DNA of 64,000 bases from Liopterus haemorrhoidalis. Lineage: Eukaryota > Arthropoda > Insecta > Coleoptera > Dytiscidae. Position numbers and translations under genes: made by a program. The notes under the pieces were generated by a model. That model had not been told where the DNA came from. It did no database searches and saw only the letters and a program-made list of their open reading frames with translations. The stretch covers positions 58,499,381 to 58,563,380 of the forward strand of contig OZ020611.1 of assembly GCA_963971575.1 (NCBI GenBank), written 5' to 3'. Shown piece after piece: positions 25,257 to 36,915 of the stretch; the first letter of the stretch is position 1; the number at the start of each line of letters is the position of its first letter.

Positions 25257-25894
25257 TATAAGGAGTGAATTTATTTCCAAGAAGTATGTTTTCTGTTTAT
25301 AAAAGAATAAATGGGAATTATTAATAAATAAAAAAGTTATTTAATTTTAAAATAGTCAAGTGACTTTTGGGCTTGTGACGTTGAAAAAATATATACATAT
25401 TTCGAGGGTATACCTCATAAATGTGCCCAAAAAATATTATAATGTACTATATACTTACGAAATCCTGAAATGTGTGAAAATTCATTCAATTAATTTAAAG
25501 ATGACAATTTTAATTTAGAATATTATTTTAATTATAAATGAAATTATTCACTGCCATATGAAAAATTAGAAACGAAACTGGACTTTTGGTAATAACAAAA
25601 GACATACCATTCATCCAAGCGCTCACCCAGGGTGGTGTCCCACGAGCTTGACCCCCCCCCCCACCAAGCAAAACTTAACTTTTTTTTTGTTCGATTTGAC
25701 TGCTTTTGCATCAATAAACACGAACATCCACCATCTTTCAAAGCTATAAAAATAAAAATCGTTTGCTCTCTGAGCTCCCTCCCCAAGAATTAAGCGTGAG
25801 TGCGTGACTGTTTTCATCTACCGTTCGTCCAATACAAGTATTTATACTGTCAAAATGTATGGACTTCTCCAAGCAAATTCATAGAAAAACAAAA
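25257..25894. other. Intron with a TCTG-family end fragment
   Basis: About 25450-25490 carries the TCTG family's end motif ('cgaaatcctgaaatgtgtga'). A C13 run lies near 25650. The rest shows nothing recognisable. Confidence 0.4.
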
Positions 25895-26655
25895 ACAAAA
25901 ACTTATTGAAAAGTTCATTTTAATAACAGTCTCTATAAGTAAAATACAAGGATTAAGGCAAATGTACTCCAAAAATGACTTAATATTCAAGATACGTACA
26001 CAGATTAAGGACTGAAGGGAAAAATAATATCATGAGCCCAGTACATATAGGTATAAAAAGGAATAAGAGAGCTGTCAAAAAACGAAATAAGCAACAACAC
26101 TAGAAAAAAATCACTAAAATCCCGATCCCAATGACAGACTATAAATCTTGGACCAATAACAGAAGAATGTCACAAGCAACTATTTTATAAAAATAAAGGA
26201 AACACTAATAAATGGAAAACAAGAAAGAGAAGAGAGCAAATTTTATGAACAAGATTAAGAATAAAACATAATATGATTACACGTATTCCATCGTTTAGAT
26301 CCTAATATGTATGAAACCTGTGGAACCGAATTAACAGTGGAGCATATAATACTAAAAAGTGACAATTTTAAAGAAATTAAAATCCCAGAAACCTTAAAAG
26401 AAGCACTACTAGATTCCGGAAACGCAACCAATAAAGTAATAAAATATCTCAATGTAACTAAGTTACTCGTATTATATAAAATTTAAAATTAAATCATTTC
26501 AATTTAAAAGCATTGTAAAATTATTGTGTAGCATAACTTGTCTAACGTAAAACACTGTATGCCATATTATTATTTATACTAAGTAACCAAATGTACCGGG
26601 GTACTAATGACCTTGTACCTGAAGTACCCCTTTTTACATTCAAATAAAAAAAAAA
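25895..26655 (+). pseudogene. Non-LTR retrotransposon RNase H and 3' tail
   Basis: The plus strand reads LRQMYSKNDLIFKIRTQIKD, then SPVHIGIKRNKRA, a degraded 'PSHxGIxGNExAD' RNase H motif. Later it reads NMYETCGTELTVEHIILKSD with the CxxC of a terminal zinc knuckle, then KEALLDSGNATNKVIKYLN. It ends at a stop near 26484 and an A-rich tail near 26645-26658. Frames change at least twice. Confidence 0.7.
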
Positions 26656-26676
26656 GAAATGATGCCACTATATATA

Positions 26677-27951
26677 TTAGGGTGGTCCTTATTCATAAGG
26701 CTAAAAATTAAAGCTAGCTTTTTTAAATGCAGGACTCTCTCATTTCGTACCTTAGTATGAAGTATCAAAATTTGCCAAATTTCAGTTCCATCGGATTACG
26801 TTAACAAGTGCCGCATCGAGCTTGAAGTTTGACAAATTCTAGATTTGTTTGACAAGTTTTCTGCTTTTCGAGTTCTACAAATTTTAAGTAATAATTTGAG
26901 ACTAATAACAACCAAATTGGTTGAACGATATTAATTCTAGATCGGTTTTAGTCCTGGAATTTTGTAACGCTACGCTCAGTACAAGGCAACAACGAGAAAC
27001 ACGTTATCTATTAAAATCAGTATGAGCTATCTTTTATATTGATTTTTATGTGAGAATACTCGCGCATAATGTTTTGGACATATTATACATAAACAATCAC
27101 CCTTATTCACTGTTTTTCCTTTTATTTGTTGGCTTTAGCTGCTTTGGCTATTAGCCAGGTATAAATGAAGAGATTACAATATTTTAAAATTACATTTATA
27201 ATTTGATATTTTTTGCTTTAATATAGTTATAAATAATTTCATAAATATCTAGAGAGTTAGTAGCAAGAAGCGTCTGAATATTGGTAGATAAGGATATTTT
27301 TTGGACTACTAAATTTTGTATGAATAAGTTATGATTGCGAAAATGAATTGGGCATTCAAACAATAAATGGTTCAAATCGCTGACAGACAAATTATCACAC
27401 AGACAGAAAGAAGACGAAACCATATTAATTCTATGCAGAAGATATGGAGAGAAGGTGTGATTAAATCGATTTTTCTATAACCAGAAAGCATGCTACCAAG
27501 GAGTAAGAAAGAGTGATTGTTAATATACAGATGTTCAAGACATTAGGTGTGATCAGTGTTCTTACATTATAACGAATATAAATGATACTCACACCTTTTT
27601 TAACATATATCTTTCTCGTTGTTACTTGACGCTACGCTACGCGTAACTATTTCGTGGATAAAATCGCTGCAGAATTAGTATCGTTTACTGAAATTGTTTC
27701 AAATGATTACTAAAGTTGTGTACAACTCAGAAAAAAATATCAAGGATATTAGAACCAGTTTAAATTTTCAAAAAAAAAACTACATTTGTCTTTTTTTCAA
27801 AACTTCAAGTTCGATACGTGCTGTATCGAACTTGAAGTTCCGATACAGCCGTAAACCGATGGAGCTGAAATTTTGCACAGTTTAATACATCATACTAAGG
27901 TACAAAAAGGAAGGGTCCTGTATCAAAAAAATAAAACTTCGACCATCCTAA
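26677..27951. mobile_element. Long-TIR DNA element, split by a non-LTR insertion
   Basis: The left arm begins TTAGGGTGGTC and the right arm ends GACCATCCTAA. Matching inverted blocks continue inward: 'gtaccttagtatgaagtat' with 'atacatcatactaaggtac', 'catcgagcttgaag' with 'cttgaagttcgatac', and 'acgctacgc' with 'caacaacgagaaa' counterparts near 27610-27640. The arms therefore run about 380 bases (26677-27060 and 27570-27951). No transposase remains. Confidence 0.75.
27118..27520 (-). pseudogene. Non-LTR retrotransposon 3' end
   Basis: The minus-strand frame 27423-27196 reads CDNLSVSDLNHLLFECPIHF, the C-terminal zinc-knuckle type segment, then NLFIQNLVVQKI and a stop. The 3' end near 27125 reads 'ggctaatagccaa'. 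The copy at 54540-54862 has the same protein and the same 3' end, so these are two copies of one family. Here it lies inside the long-TIR element. Confidence 0.75.
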
Positions 27952-29750
27952 ATAGGTATCCGTTTCTATGTACATATATTGTTCCCAAAGTTACGTTAGC
28001 TGAACGACACGTGTTTCATTTTAATGTTAGATGTCTAGCTGTAGTTACAGGCCTTTCATTTTTGTTTAGGATCTCTTTTACCAGTTCTGAAACATCATAC
28101 CTTGAGAGTATTTAATTTTAAATACACCGTCATCATAAAACTTCATCATGTCTAGTTCTTAAGAGAAGCTCAAGACATTCAACTTCCTTTACAAGCTAAA
28201 CTTCGGTTCTATAAACTATAACGGTACTTTAAACTATTGCATTAATTTTTTTGTTGCTTAATGTACTTTGAAATTAAATAATTACTCCTCTAATAAATTC
28301 CAAATCTGACGAACAAAAAACCTGTTTAAAAGTGAAATAGCACAAAAAAGAAATCTCTACACCTGTATAGTTCCACGCTTTGTGTAAATAATATCTAGTG
28401 AGAATTATATTTACATTATAATATAGACACATAAGTGCTAGTTCCACATACATAGACCAGAGTTTCTCAAATTGTCAACATTTGTGTTCTCTCACTTTTT
28501 AGGATCTATGAGGCGGGTTGATATTTGGCTACAGATAAACATCTTTCACTTTTTCAGGTTAGGTTTCATTGGCGAAATGCCAATGAAATATTGGCGTATA
28601 AAAGCGAGTATTAACACGCTACAGTGGAACTCCAATATTCGTCATTAATCCGTTCCTGAGTGTAGGACAATTATTAAAAAGGAGGAATATCAAACGAATT
28701 TTTCCCATAAGAATTAACTAAAAATAATTTTTTCTACTTTGCGTTCATAACTCATTTCAACACTCATTTGAGTGCTATTGAGAACTGACATAACTGAAGT
28801 GACCTCTAGCGGAATATTTTGAAACTTAACGGAATAGGATTTTGTTGGATGTGACTCATTTAATTGCATTGTTTGTAAGTGTTAAAGTGAAGAAAACTTT
28901 AATAAAATGTCTTTAAAATCGCAACAGAAAATTAACTGCAATGTGAATTGTTGTGTATCAAATGGCAAATGTCAAAAATATCCTATTACAATCGCCATTT
29001 TGTAAGCAACAACAGCGTCTCTATAGGTAATGTTTATTCTCAATACGAAGGTCCATTTCAACACCCGAATTTTAGTTATTGGAGGTTGGTAACACTGAAT
29101 GAAATGTCAAATTCTGATGCTGTCGTAGACTGGATGTTTTGTTAAATTTTTTTGCAGTTTTTCTTGAAAAGATAGAAAATTTTTAGTTTTTTAATTTAAG
29201 CCCTGGGCCCTAGCGCATCAGGGCATCATAATTCGGTGTTTTTAACGTGTTATTTCACCCTCTTTATAAAAGCCCCTAACATTAAAGACTCCGCATATTT
29301 TGCGGTGTGTAACCCCCCCTCCCCCTATTTATTATTACTATTATTTTTTTTAACCATCCCTCTTGCGGAAATTACTTCTGGAATTGGGTCGGAGATTCAT
29401 CAACGCCAGGAGGTGGTGTATGAGGTTACTTCTACCCCCCCCCCCCAATATTATAGTGGTGTTCTATGAACCTTCCCCAAATAAGTTATATTCTTTGTCG
29501 TATGCCTCTTTTGACTTCCGGGGAAATAAAATTTTCAAGGTATTTACTGAAATTTCCTGTAATTCGGCTGGGGTACAATGAATATCTTCTTCAAATATGT
29601 TCAAATTTTTCACTAAAATATAATTACACGTTCGCCAGAGAGCTATGTTGCAGGAAACAAAAACTCAATTGACAGCTAACAGCACATTTCAAAACAACAA
29701 ATCAGTGATACCAATATATAACAAATATTGCATAAAATGATACTGTTTGC

Positions 29751-30853
29751 TATAATTTGTCTCATTTTGTAGTACGAAACTAGATCTGGTTACTTTAGTG
29801 ACTGTCTCAAAAACTATATATGTCAGATAACAAATTGACATGTCAGAATAGGGGATAGGCATGATTTTTTTAAAATTTTGTATTATATTCCTCTTGTTGC
29901 ATATAAACATAAAAAACAGTTTTTAATTTTTTTTTTTTTAATTTGAAGGCTTAAAAAAATCATAAATGTATGTAGTGCGCGAAAACAACGTGTGACGTCA
30001 TACCCTTCTAACTGACACATGACACTACTAGTCTACCCAGCGTACATAGTCTGTTATGAACTTATTTGTTTGTATAACTTTTATAGGTTATGTAAAGTTA
30101 GAGTGATTTTAATTAAAATAAAGTTTAATTCTATAAAAACAATTTATACATATTTACCGAATTAAATTTTATATTAAAATATATAAAATATGGAAGATCC
30201 AGGCCCCAGTACTTCGAAACATAGTCGAAAATATTGTTTAGTACCAATGTGCACAAATAGTTCAATTAGAAATCCAAAAAATAATTTATATCATTACCTG
30301 ATGACGAAAAACAACAGAAAAGCTATGAGGCGAAATAAAACCGATATTTCAGAAAAAAGTAAACTTTATGTTTGTGAAGACCATTTTAATGTGAGTACAT
30401 ATATTTTATAAATAATTTTAATAATAAATGCGTGAAAAATTGTTTAAAAACAAATACAAAACTCTCAAACAATACAATATAAACACGTAAACATTATGTT
30501 TTGTCTGTATCTGTGACGTCAAACCCTTACAGTCTCAGTCGTATCTACTCGGCAACCTTCGCGGCGTGGTCGGCTTATTTCAAATTTACAATATTTCAAT
30601 TAAAAAATTTGGCTATAATATTAATTAAAATGTGATTTTTGTTGTGTTACGTGACATAACTAACATTAAAATATCAAAAAAATGTAGTTTTAAGGAAATA
30701 TAAATTTTATGCGTATCCCCTATTGCAATTGACATATCAAATATTTGAAAGGTGCCACTTCAGAATTACCACCCTAAGATGATATTTTAAATATACAACA
30801 TAAAAAATGAAATTACCCTCTTAGTTTCGTATTACAAAATGAGACCGATAATA
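29751..30853 (+). mobile_element. P-like element remnant with THAP exon
   Basis: The inverted ends TATAATTTGTCTCATTTTGT and, on the other strand from 30853, TATTATCGGTCTCATTTTGT lead into inner inverted blocks ('gtcagaataggggata' and 'tatcccctattgcaattgac'). A THAP-domain exon lies inside at 30190-30390. THAP plus long inverted ends suits a P-element-like transposon. The end sequence resembles the short elements at 63223 and 63674 ('actagatctggttac'). Confidence 0.65.
30190..30390 (+). pseudogene. THAP zinc-finger exon of a P-like transposase
   Basis: Starting at ATG 30190, the frame reads MEDPGPSTSKHSRKYCLVPM and later KLYVCEDHFN. The C-x4-C pair (CLVPMC) and the C-x2-H (CEDH) give the C2CH zinc ligands of a THAP DNA-binding domain. 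The domain sits at residues 15-67. The frame ends at a good donor, AAT|GTGAGTAC, at 30390, and runs to a stop 21 bases later if unspliced. No downstream transposase exon is visible before the element ends, so this is a deletion derivative. A host THAP gene is unlikely because the exon is enclosed by inverted ends. Confidence 0.7.
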
Positions 30854-30899
30854 TTAATACAAATTTATCAAATTAAAGAATAAATGGTAAAGTAGAAAA

Positions 30900-31032
30900 A
30901 ATAGTATAAAAAACTCGTTTCATAAGGCCCTTTGCCGCACTTGTCTATTAGAAAACTCGTCGCTTAGGGACTCGTTTTCTAACATAGACGAGTGCGGCAG
31001 CCTTATGAAACTTGTGTTTTAATATACTATTA
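30900..31032. mobile_element. Palindromic MITE (about 133 bp)
   Basis: The left half ('actcgtttcataaggc', 'gccgcacttgtctat', 'agaaaactcgt') is mirrored by the right half ('actcgttttct', 'atagacgagtgcggc', 'gccttatgaaac'). The two arms are about 60 bases and would form a near-complete hairpin. The outer edges are AATAGTAT and ATACTATT. Confidence 0.85.
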
Positions 31033-31708
31033 TCCGTCCTCAGCCCCGAATTTTGCATATGTATTCTTTAACAAAAAAAAAAAAAAAAAACCCTCGAAAA
31101 TCGATCTTCTGGTGATTGATGTCTTGATGATTCAATAGCATTGACGATTCACCAGCACTCGTTTTTTAAAGAAGTTATAAAATGTTGTTTGTTTTGCTCT
31201 GTTTTTAAAATTTACCGAAAGTGTCCAAATACATCGTCATCGAATTGATACGCTCATTAACTACAGCGATGTTTGTATGTCTTGTGTGTTGATTACTCGA
31301 TGAAAAATTGCATTTTTGCCCAAGTGGACAGCCATTTCTTAATTTCAGCACTTGGAACCGGCCCATCATCTGCTTGTCCTTAATCTGACTTTGTAAGACG
31401 CATGTTGACTTACAGTACTGTATTTATTAAAAAAATTAATTGTAAAAACTAGTAAATATTAAAAACAAAATAAAATATTAAACGAGAGTTAATGCGCACA
31501 CTTTAATCAATGCTCCAGACTGATCCAGTCAACAGACGATCAGAATTTCAACAAAAAAACAGGACGAATATCAAAAAAGACGAACATTGGCGTGGACGAA
31601 TATTGGAGTTTCACTGTACATCGTAAGTTTGTTGATCCATGGTGTTAAATCTTTTGTGGTAGATGGAAATCAAAAACAGAATAGGTCAGGTCTGAACTTG
31701 TATCGGAC

Positions 31709-31810
31709 TATTAAGTTATATCCTGTGGAAGAGTTAGTTAATATCTTTGGCACGCAGCAACAATGGATACTTGGGCCTAACGCCAGCCATTTATTTGACA
31801 AGAATGCATA
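31709..31810 (+). repeat. Coding-like repeat, copy 1
   Basis: It encodes LYPVEELVNIFGTQQQWILG and then PNASHL. A second copy at 32360-32450 encodes LYPVEQLIKIFGTQQQWLFA, then PNANHL. A third at 37967-38030 encodes KIFGAQQQRLFAPNAAHL. Many differences between copies 1 and 2 fall at third codon positions, as if the peptide was once under selection. The protein is not recognised. Confidence 0.5.
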
Positions 31811-32359
31811 CTGTCATTTTTTTAAAATTTATTACTTGGGTTAAGATGCTGAGACTATTGGCCACTACATACTGTCTTAGTAACTTAAGAAGAAAACAAT
31901 AATTATAAATAAAGTTCCCCTCCTTAAGTTTTCAACCCATAGGTTGGTTTTCAGAATTTCTCCATGCTTCCGTATTCTCAATCAGTCTTTTCAGTTCCAC
32001 GTATAAGTTGTCCATCGTAAGCTGAGCCAAAAGCCATAAAACTCTATATGCGTAGTGGGTTAATAGTCTCCGCCCTCACTATTTGGGATTGGACGTTGGG
32101 GCAATTCTATAGTAAGTAATAAATACAGTGTCGTCCGACGATGATTTATTTAATTAGTGTATGTACAATTGTAGTCGATTCACAATGCGTACGAACGCCA
32201 CTGAATCTCTCGGATCAAAACGACGGCCTGTAGAGGGTAGGAGTGCCCGCCCATCTGACAGCAAAAAGCCCATCTGACAGCAGGAGATCTAAATCTCCTT
32301 ATGTTGGACAATTTATACGTGTTGCAATTCATACCATTCGAAATTTTCTAACACAATTA

Positions 32360-32450
32360 AATTATACCCCGTGGAACAGTTAATTAAAATATTTGGCACT
32401 CAACAACAGTGGCTATTCGCGCCTAACGCCAACCATCTAGTTGAATAGAA
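32360..32450 (+). repeat. Coding-like repeat, copy 2
   Basis: This is the second copy of the peptide-bearing repeat at 31709. The frame stops shortly after PNANHLVE. Confidence 0.5.
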
Positions 32451-32529
32451 TATATAATATAGAATATATAACTTAAAAGTCATAAAACAATAATTATAAA
32501 TACATTTTCATACACGTCTTCCTCCTTAA

Positions 32530-32890
32530 TTTTTCAATCTGTTCGCAGGCAGCGTTTTCAGTTCCACATACATACGTGTTGCAGTTCATATCTGCCATTA
32601 TCTGTTTCATGTACTCTACTAGCATTGGTACTCTACTCTACACCTACTGTTTTTGCCGTCAACTGCTTCTACCATTATCGTTTTCACCAGTTCTTTGTTT
32701 CTTATAATATGTCCAATCCAAACATCTCTTCTGCAATATTCTCCATAGACATTGTTACTCTTCTTTGATCACTCTACTTTCTCGAATTTTCAACTTTCTT
32801 CGATAGCACAACATTTCGAATGCTTCCATTCTTTGCGAAAATATGCATCATTGCTGTGCGCTAAAAAGTTTAACTTAGCTTCCATTCTCT
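32530..32890 (-). pseudogene. Non-LTR retrotransposon post-RT fragment
   Basis: The minus strand reads RMEAFEMLCYRRKLKIRE, then GEYCRRDVWIGHIIRNKELV. This is the 'EAFEMWCYRRxL ... xGHIxRN' region between RT and the C-terminus of insect RTE/CR1-like elements. Frameshifts are present. Confidence 0.72.
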
Positions 32891-32893
32891 TTT

Positions 32894-33640
32894 TAGGGTT
32901 TTGTAGTTATGACCATCAGAAAACTCTTATAACGTCACTCATGTGTGTGTTTGTCTGGCTGTCTGTATGGTAGAAATTATAGCCAAACAGCTGAACATAG
33001 AAAGTTCAAATTTGGCATGGTAGTACAACCCTTATCCCACATATAGGAAATATATAGATATTTAAAAAACACACACATCACCAGAGAGATATAAACAAAT
33101 ATGGATTTAATGAAAAAATAAATAAAATTTTAAGTGAGGTATCAAATGAAACCTCTTAATACGTGAATAAACAAGCAAACTTTTATTAAAAAGAAAAAAT
33201 TATTTCCTTATGGGTCCTATTTCTCTGAGGAGTTGATCTAAAAATCTTGTAAAATGGCAGTATTAAGCAGAGTACTTTTGATACAGTGTACTTTTATATT
33301 TATTTATTTCACAACTGTCAAATACATAAATTACCTATGACAACCAGATCATGGAGAATATTTAATATTTTAATTGCAGCATCAACAAATCTGAAAAAAA
33401 TCTCAATAATGTACATAAATAGATGTGCGCCAGAATTGATCAACAGGAATTTGTGATCGAAACGGCTTTTTGAAAAATTTGTGCCGTGGAAAAAAAATAT
33501 TTTTTTAAATTTATTGTGTAATATCAAAAGAAAGCTCTTCAGACGTAGATTTAAGAATGGAAAATAATTGTTTTAAATTTCTTTATTTGAACATGATTTT
33601 TTATCAAAAATTACTGTCCCGCACCCTTTAGTACAGCCCA
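32894..33640 (+). repeat. TCTG repeat family, copy 3
   Basis: It starts AGGGTTTTGTAGTTATGACC and carries 'attatagccaaacagctgaa', 'ggtatcaaatgaaacctctt' and 'gtcccgcaccctttag'. The TCTG array is reduced to about five units. The 3' end motif is missing or diverged. Confidence 0.72.
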
Positions 33641-33800
33641 CTAAGTAGTAGTCGGACTAAGTGAAAGATAGTTTAGAGCTGTAAGTGAACATATGGAAAA
33701 ACCGAACAATTTTTAACGTGTCTGTAACACGAGAGTTTGTTTACTATTTTGAATTTATAGAAAGATTTTTAAACTTGCATTTTTTTTTATAATACTGTCA

Positions 33801-34604
33801 ATAGACCATATTAGTGTGTCGTCACATACATGTGCTGCCATCTGAGAGCTGAGTCCTTTGGAAGTTTTTGACTGGTTTAAAATACATGTGACATTACTTT
33901 TGTTACCTTAATTTTATGAATATCTTCAATTTTGGAGCAAAAAATATGTATTTTTGATAAGTATATACTAATATATACAGTCCAGATACTTTATATTATA
34001 GAATAATGATTTTATAAATATATAAATTAGGATTCGAAGATATATTTATAGGTTACGTTTTAAAATAATATGAAAGTCGAAATATCTTTAGTATTTATTT
34101 AATTAACACTAAGTAATCATTAATATTTTGTTTTAGAATGCATAATGGTGTATTGTTTTGCTCCAAATTGTAACCATTACAGCTACATTCTTAATTGCAA
34201 TTTTTTTTGTTTTTTAACAGATTAAAATGAAAAACTATAATGGATAAAATAAAACCGACATATTGTTCCTTCAAACCATTTAGATATGGCATACACACTT
34301 ATTGCTATGTTACTTGCCATAATAACGATTATTAACGTAAAATGTTCAAAATTACCCTGCAAAATAATTTTGTTCTATAAAAATAATGACATATTAACTT
34401 AAAATGTATAAAATAAGAGTTTTAATGAATTAATATTGACTTGTAGTTTTGATGTGAAGCATTTTCTTACTTTGAAAACTTAATTTATATTTCCAAAATA
34501 CAATTTAACAAAAAAATAACATGCTAAATTCAAATAAAAGGAATCCAGCCGCGAGACGGCAGCACTAAATCCCATTTTGTGACGTAGTTACTAATATGGT
34601 CTAT
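33801..34604 (+). mobile_element. THAP-bearing P-like element remnant
   Basis: The perfect inverted ends ATAGACCATATTAG and CTAATATGGTCTAT are followed inside by GTCAC / GTGAC blocks. Near 34146 the plus strand reads MVYCFAPNCNHYSYI after a TTTTAG acceptor-like site. This is the start of a THAP domain (C-x4-C), soon ending in a stop. No obvious 8-bp target duplication was found. Confidence 0.65.
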
Positions 34605-35309
34605 TTCGTTTACTTATAATTTAAATATGATTAGCGCATTTACATTAACGAACATTAGTTCTAAATTAAATTATGTATGAATGTTTTTAACGTGATCTGT
34701 AATTAGCATAACAGTAACAATAAAAATTGCTAGCATTGCTAAATCGTCGTCCATATTATTTGACGAATACATGTTATTCGAAACTTTTTAAGTAACTTCT
34801 TTTACATAGAGGTTAACTTAAGAGTTTTGACACGATATTCTAAGTTTATTGGAAAGCAAAGCAACAAAATCTACGTTCAACGTTTTATTTCAATGTTCTA
34901 CGTTTACTTCAATTGGAAACCAAAGTCCTTAAGTTTTGAACCATCTTTTAATTAGCTCTAATTATGTATTTTTACATTAAAATTTATCTTTTTCCTGGCA
35001 ATAATTATTTGAATGGAAAGATGTACTGAACAATGCATTTTTAAAAAATAAATTTTGACTAAAATTTTTCTGCCCTTTTAGCTTTATTTTTGTATAATTT
35101 TTTTGCCCCTGAAGGAGTTAAAACGAACATACGACACTATTGTTTCTCATGGTACATTTTGAGAGACACAGTAACAATATGTTTTTAATTTGAGCTACTT
35201 ATTGTCATAATATTAGCATTTAATTATCTTGAATATAATCTCCCATTCCATTCATGAAGATGCTTATTGTTTATACATGCATATAATAACAGTTCTCTTT
35301 TTGTTCTAG
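34605..35309. other. Intron upstream of the microexon
   Basis: AT-rich, no repeat recognised. The last bases hold a branch-like TAATAAC, a pyrimidine tract and TTCTAG before the microexon. Confidence 0.5.
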
Positions 35310-35334
35310 GTGTGGGAATGATTCCAGTGAAAGA
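35310..35334 (+). CDS. USH1C: Harmonin-like gene, 25-nt microexon after PDZ1
   Basis: The exon completes a Ser codon from the previous exon and adds VGMIPVK plus two bases of an Asp codon. Human harmonin has a closely similar segment right after PDZ1 (HIGLIPVK, from memory). This is the last strand and exit of PDZ1. The acceptor is TTTTTGTTCTAG|GT with a TAATAAC branch-like sequence upstream; the donor is AAAGA|GTAAGT. Both phases fit exactly: 1+25 bases give eight codons plus two bases, completed by T at 43740. It is flanked by introns of about 26.0 and 8.4 kb. It is far too short for ordinary open-frame detection and rests on splice-site, phase and homology agreement. Confidence 0.85.
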
Positions 35335-36324
35335 GTAAGTTTACTGTTTTAAACTTCCTTTTCATTATATTTTCCCTTTTTCAATTAACTGCATTTACAT
35401 ATTGCATCTCTGTGCTAATTTATCTTTAATCAACGACCTTCACAGCATTCATTAGACATGCTAAATTATATTCTAATTTGACATTTGTTCTCTTTTCATA
35501 AACTTTTGTTTGGAATTTGATACGGTTGTTTGTTTATAGTTAATTTTTGCTTGTGTATATTTAACTTTATTGTATCTTTATTGTTCTTCTGATAAGTCTA
35601 AATATTTGTCTTTATATAGCAACGGTAGTCAAATTGTGTCTTTCGCAAGCCTGCAATTCTGCTCGTGGAATGGTTTGCTTTTTTTTCTACCAAAGAAAAA
35701 AATAATAATAATTAATTTCAACTTTTGAACTTCTTCTAGGGCATCTAGATTTTCTTCAGCTTTACCATCGTTGTGCGTCAACCAACTATCTTCTACTTTA
35801 AACAAATTCTGATTTCACAAAACAAATCACTTTTTTAAATAAAATTCATTTAAGTAAATTCATATACTAAAAGCTTTCATTCGTTAATTTTTGGCCCTCT
35901 CAAAATTGTTATTATTTAATTTATTTATTTTAAGTTTTTTTTTTTAGTATTTACTACCGTTGCATTTGCGAAAGTAATTTATTAATTTTATTGATTAATT
36001 AAATTAGCACAGTTAATATCTACTCTATTTCAAATAAGAAAAGAGAATAAAGCGCTGCGAACCGAGTACGATTTACACAGGACAAATGCAGTATAGCGGG
36101 AAATTTAAAATAAGTTACAACTAGGGCATGGGCGTAGTAACTGGGCTAACTAGTGATTTTTTTTTAATATAAAAAAGAAATTAGTTAATAAAATATTGAA
36201 ATAAACAAGGCAGATACACTTACGTTATTTATACGACATATATTCAAGGTATTGAGAAATTTGGAAAAATTTAAAAAATATTAATTTTTAAAAATGATGT
36301 ATTATATATATATATATATATACA

Positions 36325-36911
36325 CAGTCGATTCCGCTTAATTGGGACACATCGGGACTTAGACATTTTGGCCCAATTAAGCGGCGCCCCAATTAAGCGA
36401 ATTTCACATAAAATTAAACTATACATATTTTTCTTTCAATAATTTTATTTTATAAACTCTTGGACAAAACTATAAATTACATATAACCAAAAAATATAAA
36501 CTTTTAAGAAAAAATAATAATAAATTTCAAAATAAAATAACAAATAGTACCTATTTATTATTTTATTTTGGAACATTTAAATTGTATGTACCATACAATT
36601 TAATTCAAAAATGCGTCAAGTGTAGTCTGTCTTTTGTTTTTGTAACATTTCACTTCTACAAAATCAGCACAGGTATTCAGTGCGGATGTAGGGCTCCCTT
36701 CATTTCCTTCCTGCATAAAATAACGCTGTAATATTAAATTCTCTGTACATTTTCTTGAGAATATGTGTAACTTAATGTGTACTGTGATCTTAACTGTCCC
36801 AATTAAACATGTAAATTTACTGTTGGTTCCTTGGTTTGGTTTCTGTTCTTTGAGATTTGTCCCAAATAAGCGGCTGCCCCAATTAAGCAGTGGCCCAATT
36901 AAGCGGAATCG

Positions 36912-36915
<4 letters not shown>
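36325..36915 (-). mobile_element. Tigger/pogo-like deletion derivative (591 bp)
   Basis: The ends CAGTCGATTCCGCTTAATTG and the inverted right end (CAGACGATTCCGCTTAATTG) are nearly identical. TA-rich DNA flanks both sides. Further 'cccaattaagcgg' subterminal repeats lie inside. The interior keeps only the C-terminal end of a transposase on the minus strand (36600-36760). Confidence 0.87.
36600..36760 (-). pseudogene. C-terminal remnant of a Tigger/pogo transposase
   Basis: The minus strand ends NKRQTTLDAFLN followed by a stop, preceded by SALNTCADFVEVKCYK. Pogo and Tigger transposases commonly end in a PCNA-binding box (Q-x-x-[ILM]-x-x-F-[FYL]). QTTLDAFL fits that pattern apart from L in the last aromatic position. 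The DDE core and DNA-binding domain are missing. Confidence 0.72.

Larger units (their letters stand above)
28622..31616. mobile_element. pogo/Tigger-like element (2995 bp) holding nested elements
   Basis: The ends CAGTGGAACTCCAATATTCG and the inverted right end (CAGTGAAACTCCAATATTCG) match at 19 of 20 bases. They are flanked by TA at 28620-28621 and 31617-31618. CAGTG-type ends with TA flanks fit pogo/Tigger. No transposase core is readable. The interior is occupied by a THAP element (29751-30853) and a palindromic MITE (30900-31032). Confidence 0.8.

Noticed and set aside
30190..30411. Host THAP-domain gene
   Set aside because: The exon lies inside long inverted ends within a larger transposon and has no matching downstream exon. 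A domesticated gene cannot be fully excluded without transcripts.
32100..32340. Solo LTR (starting near 'tgtcgtccgacg')
   Set aside because: No paired TG...CA ends, target duplication, or second copy could be found.
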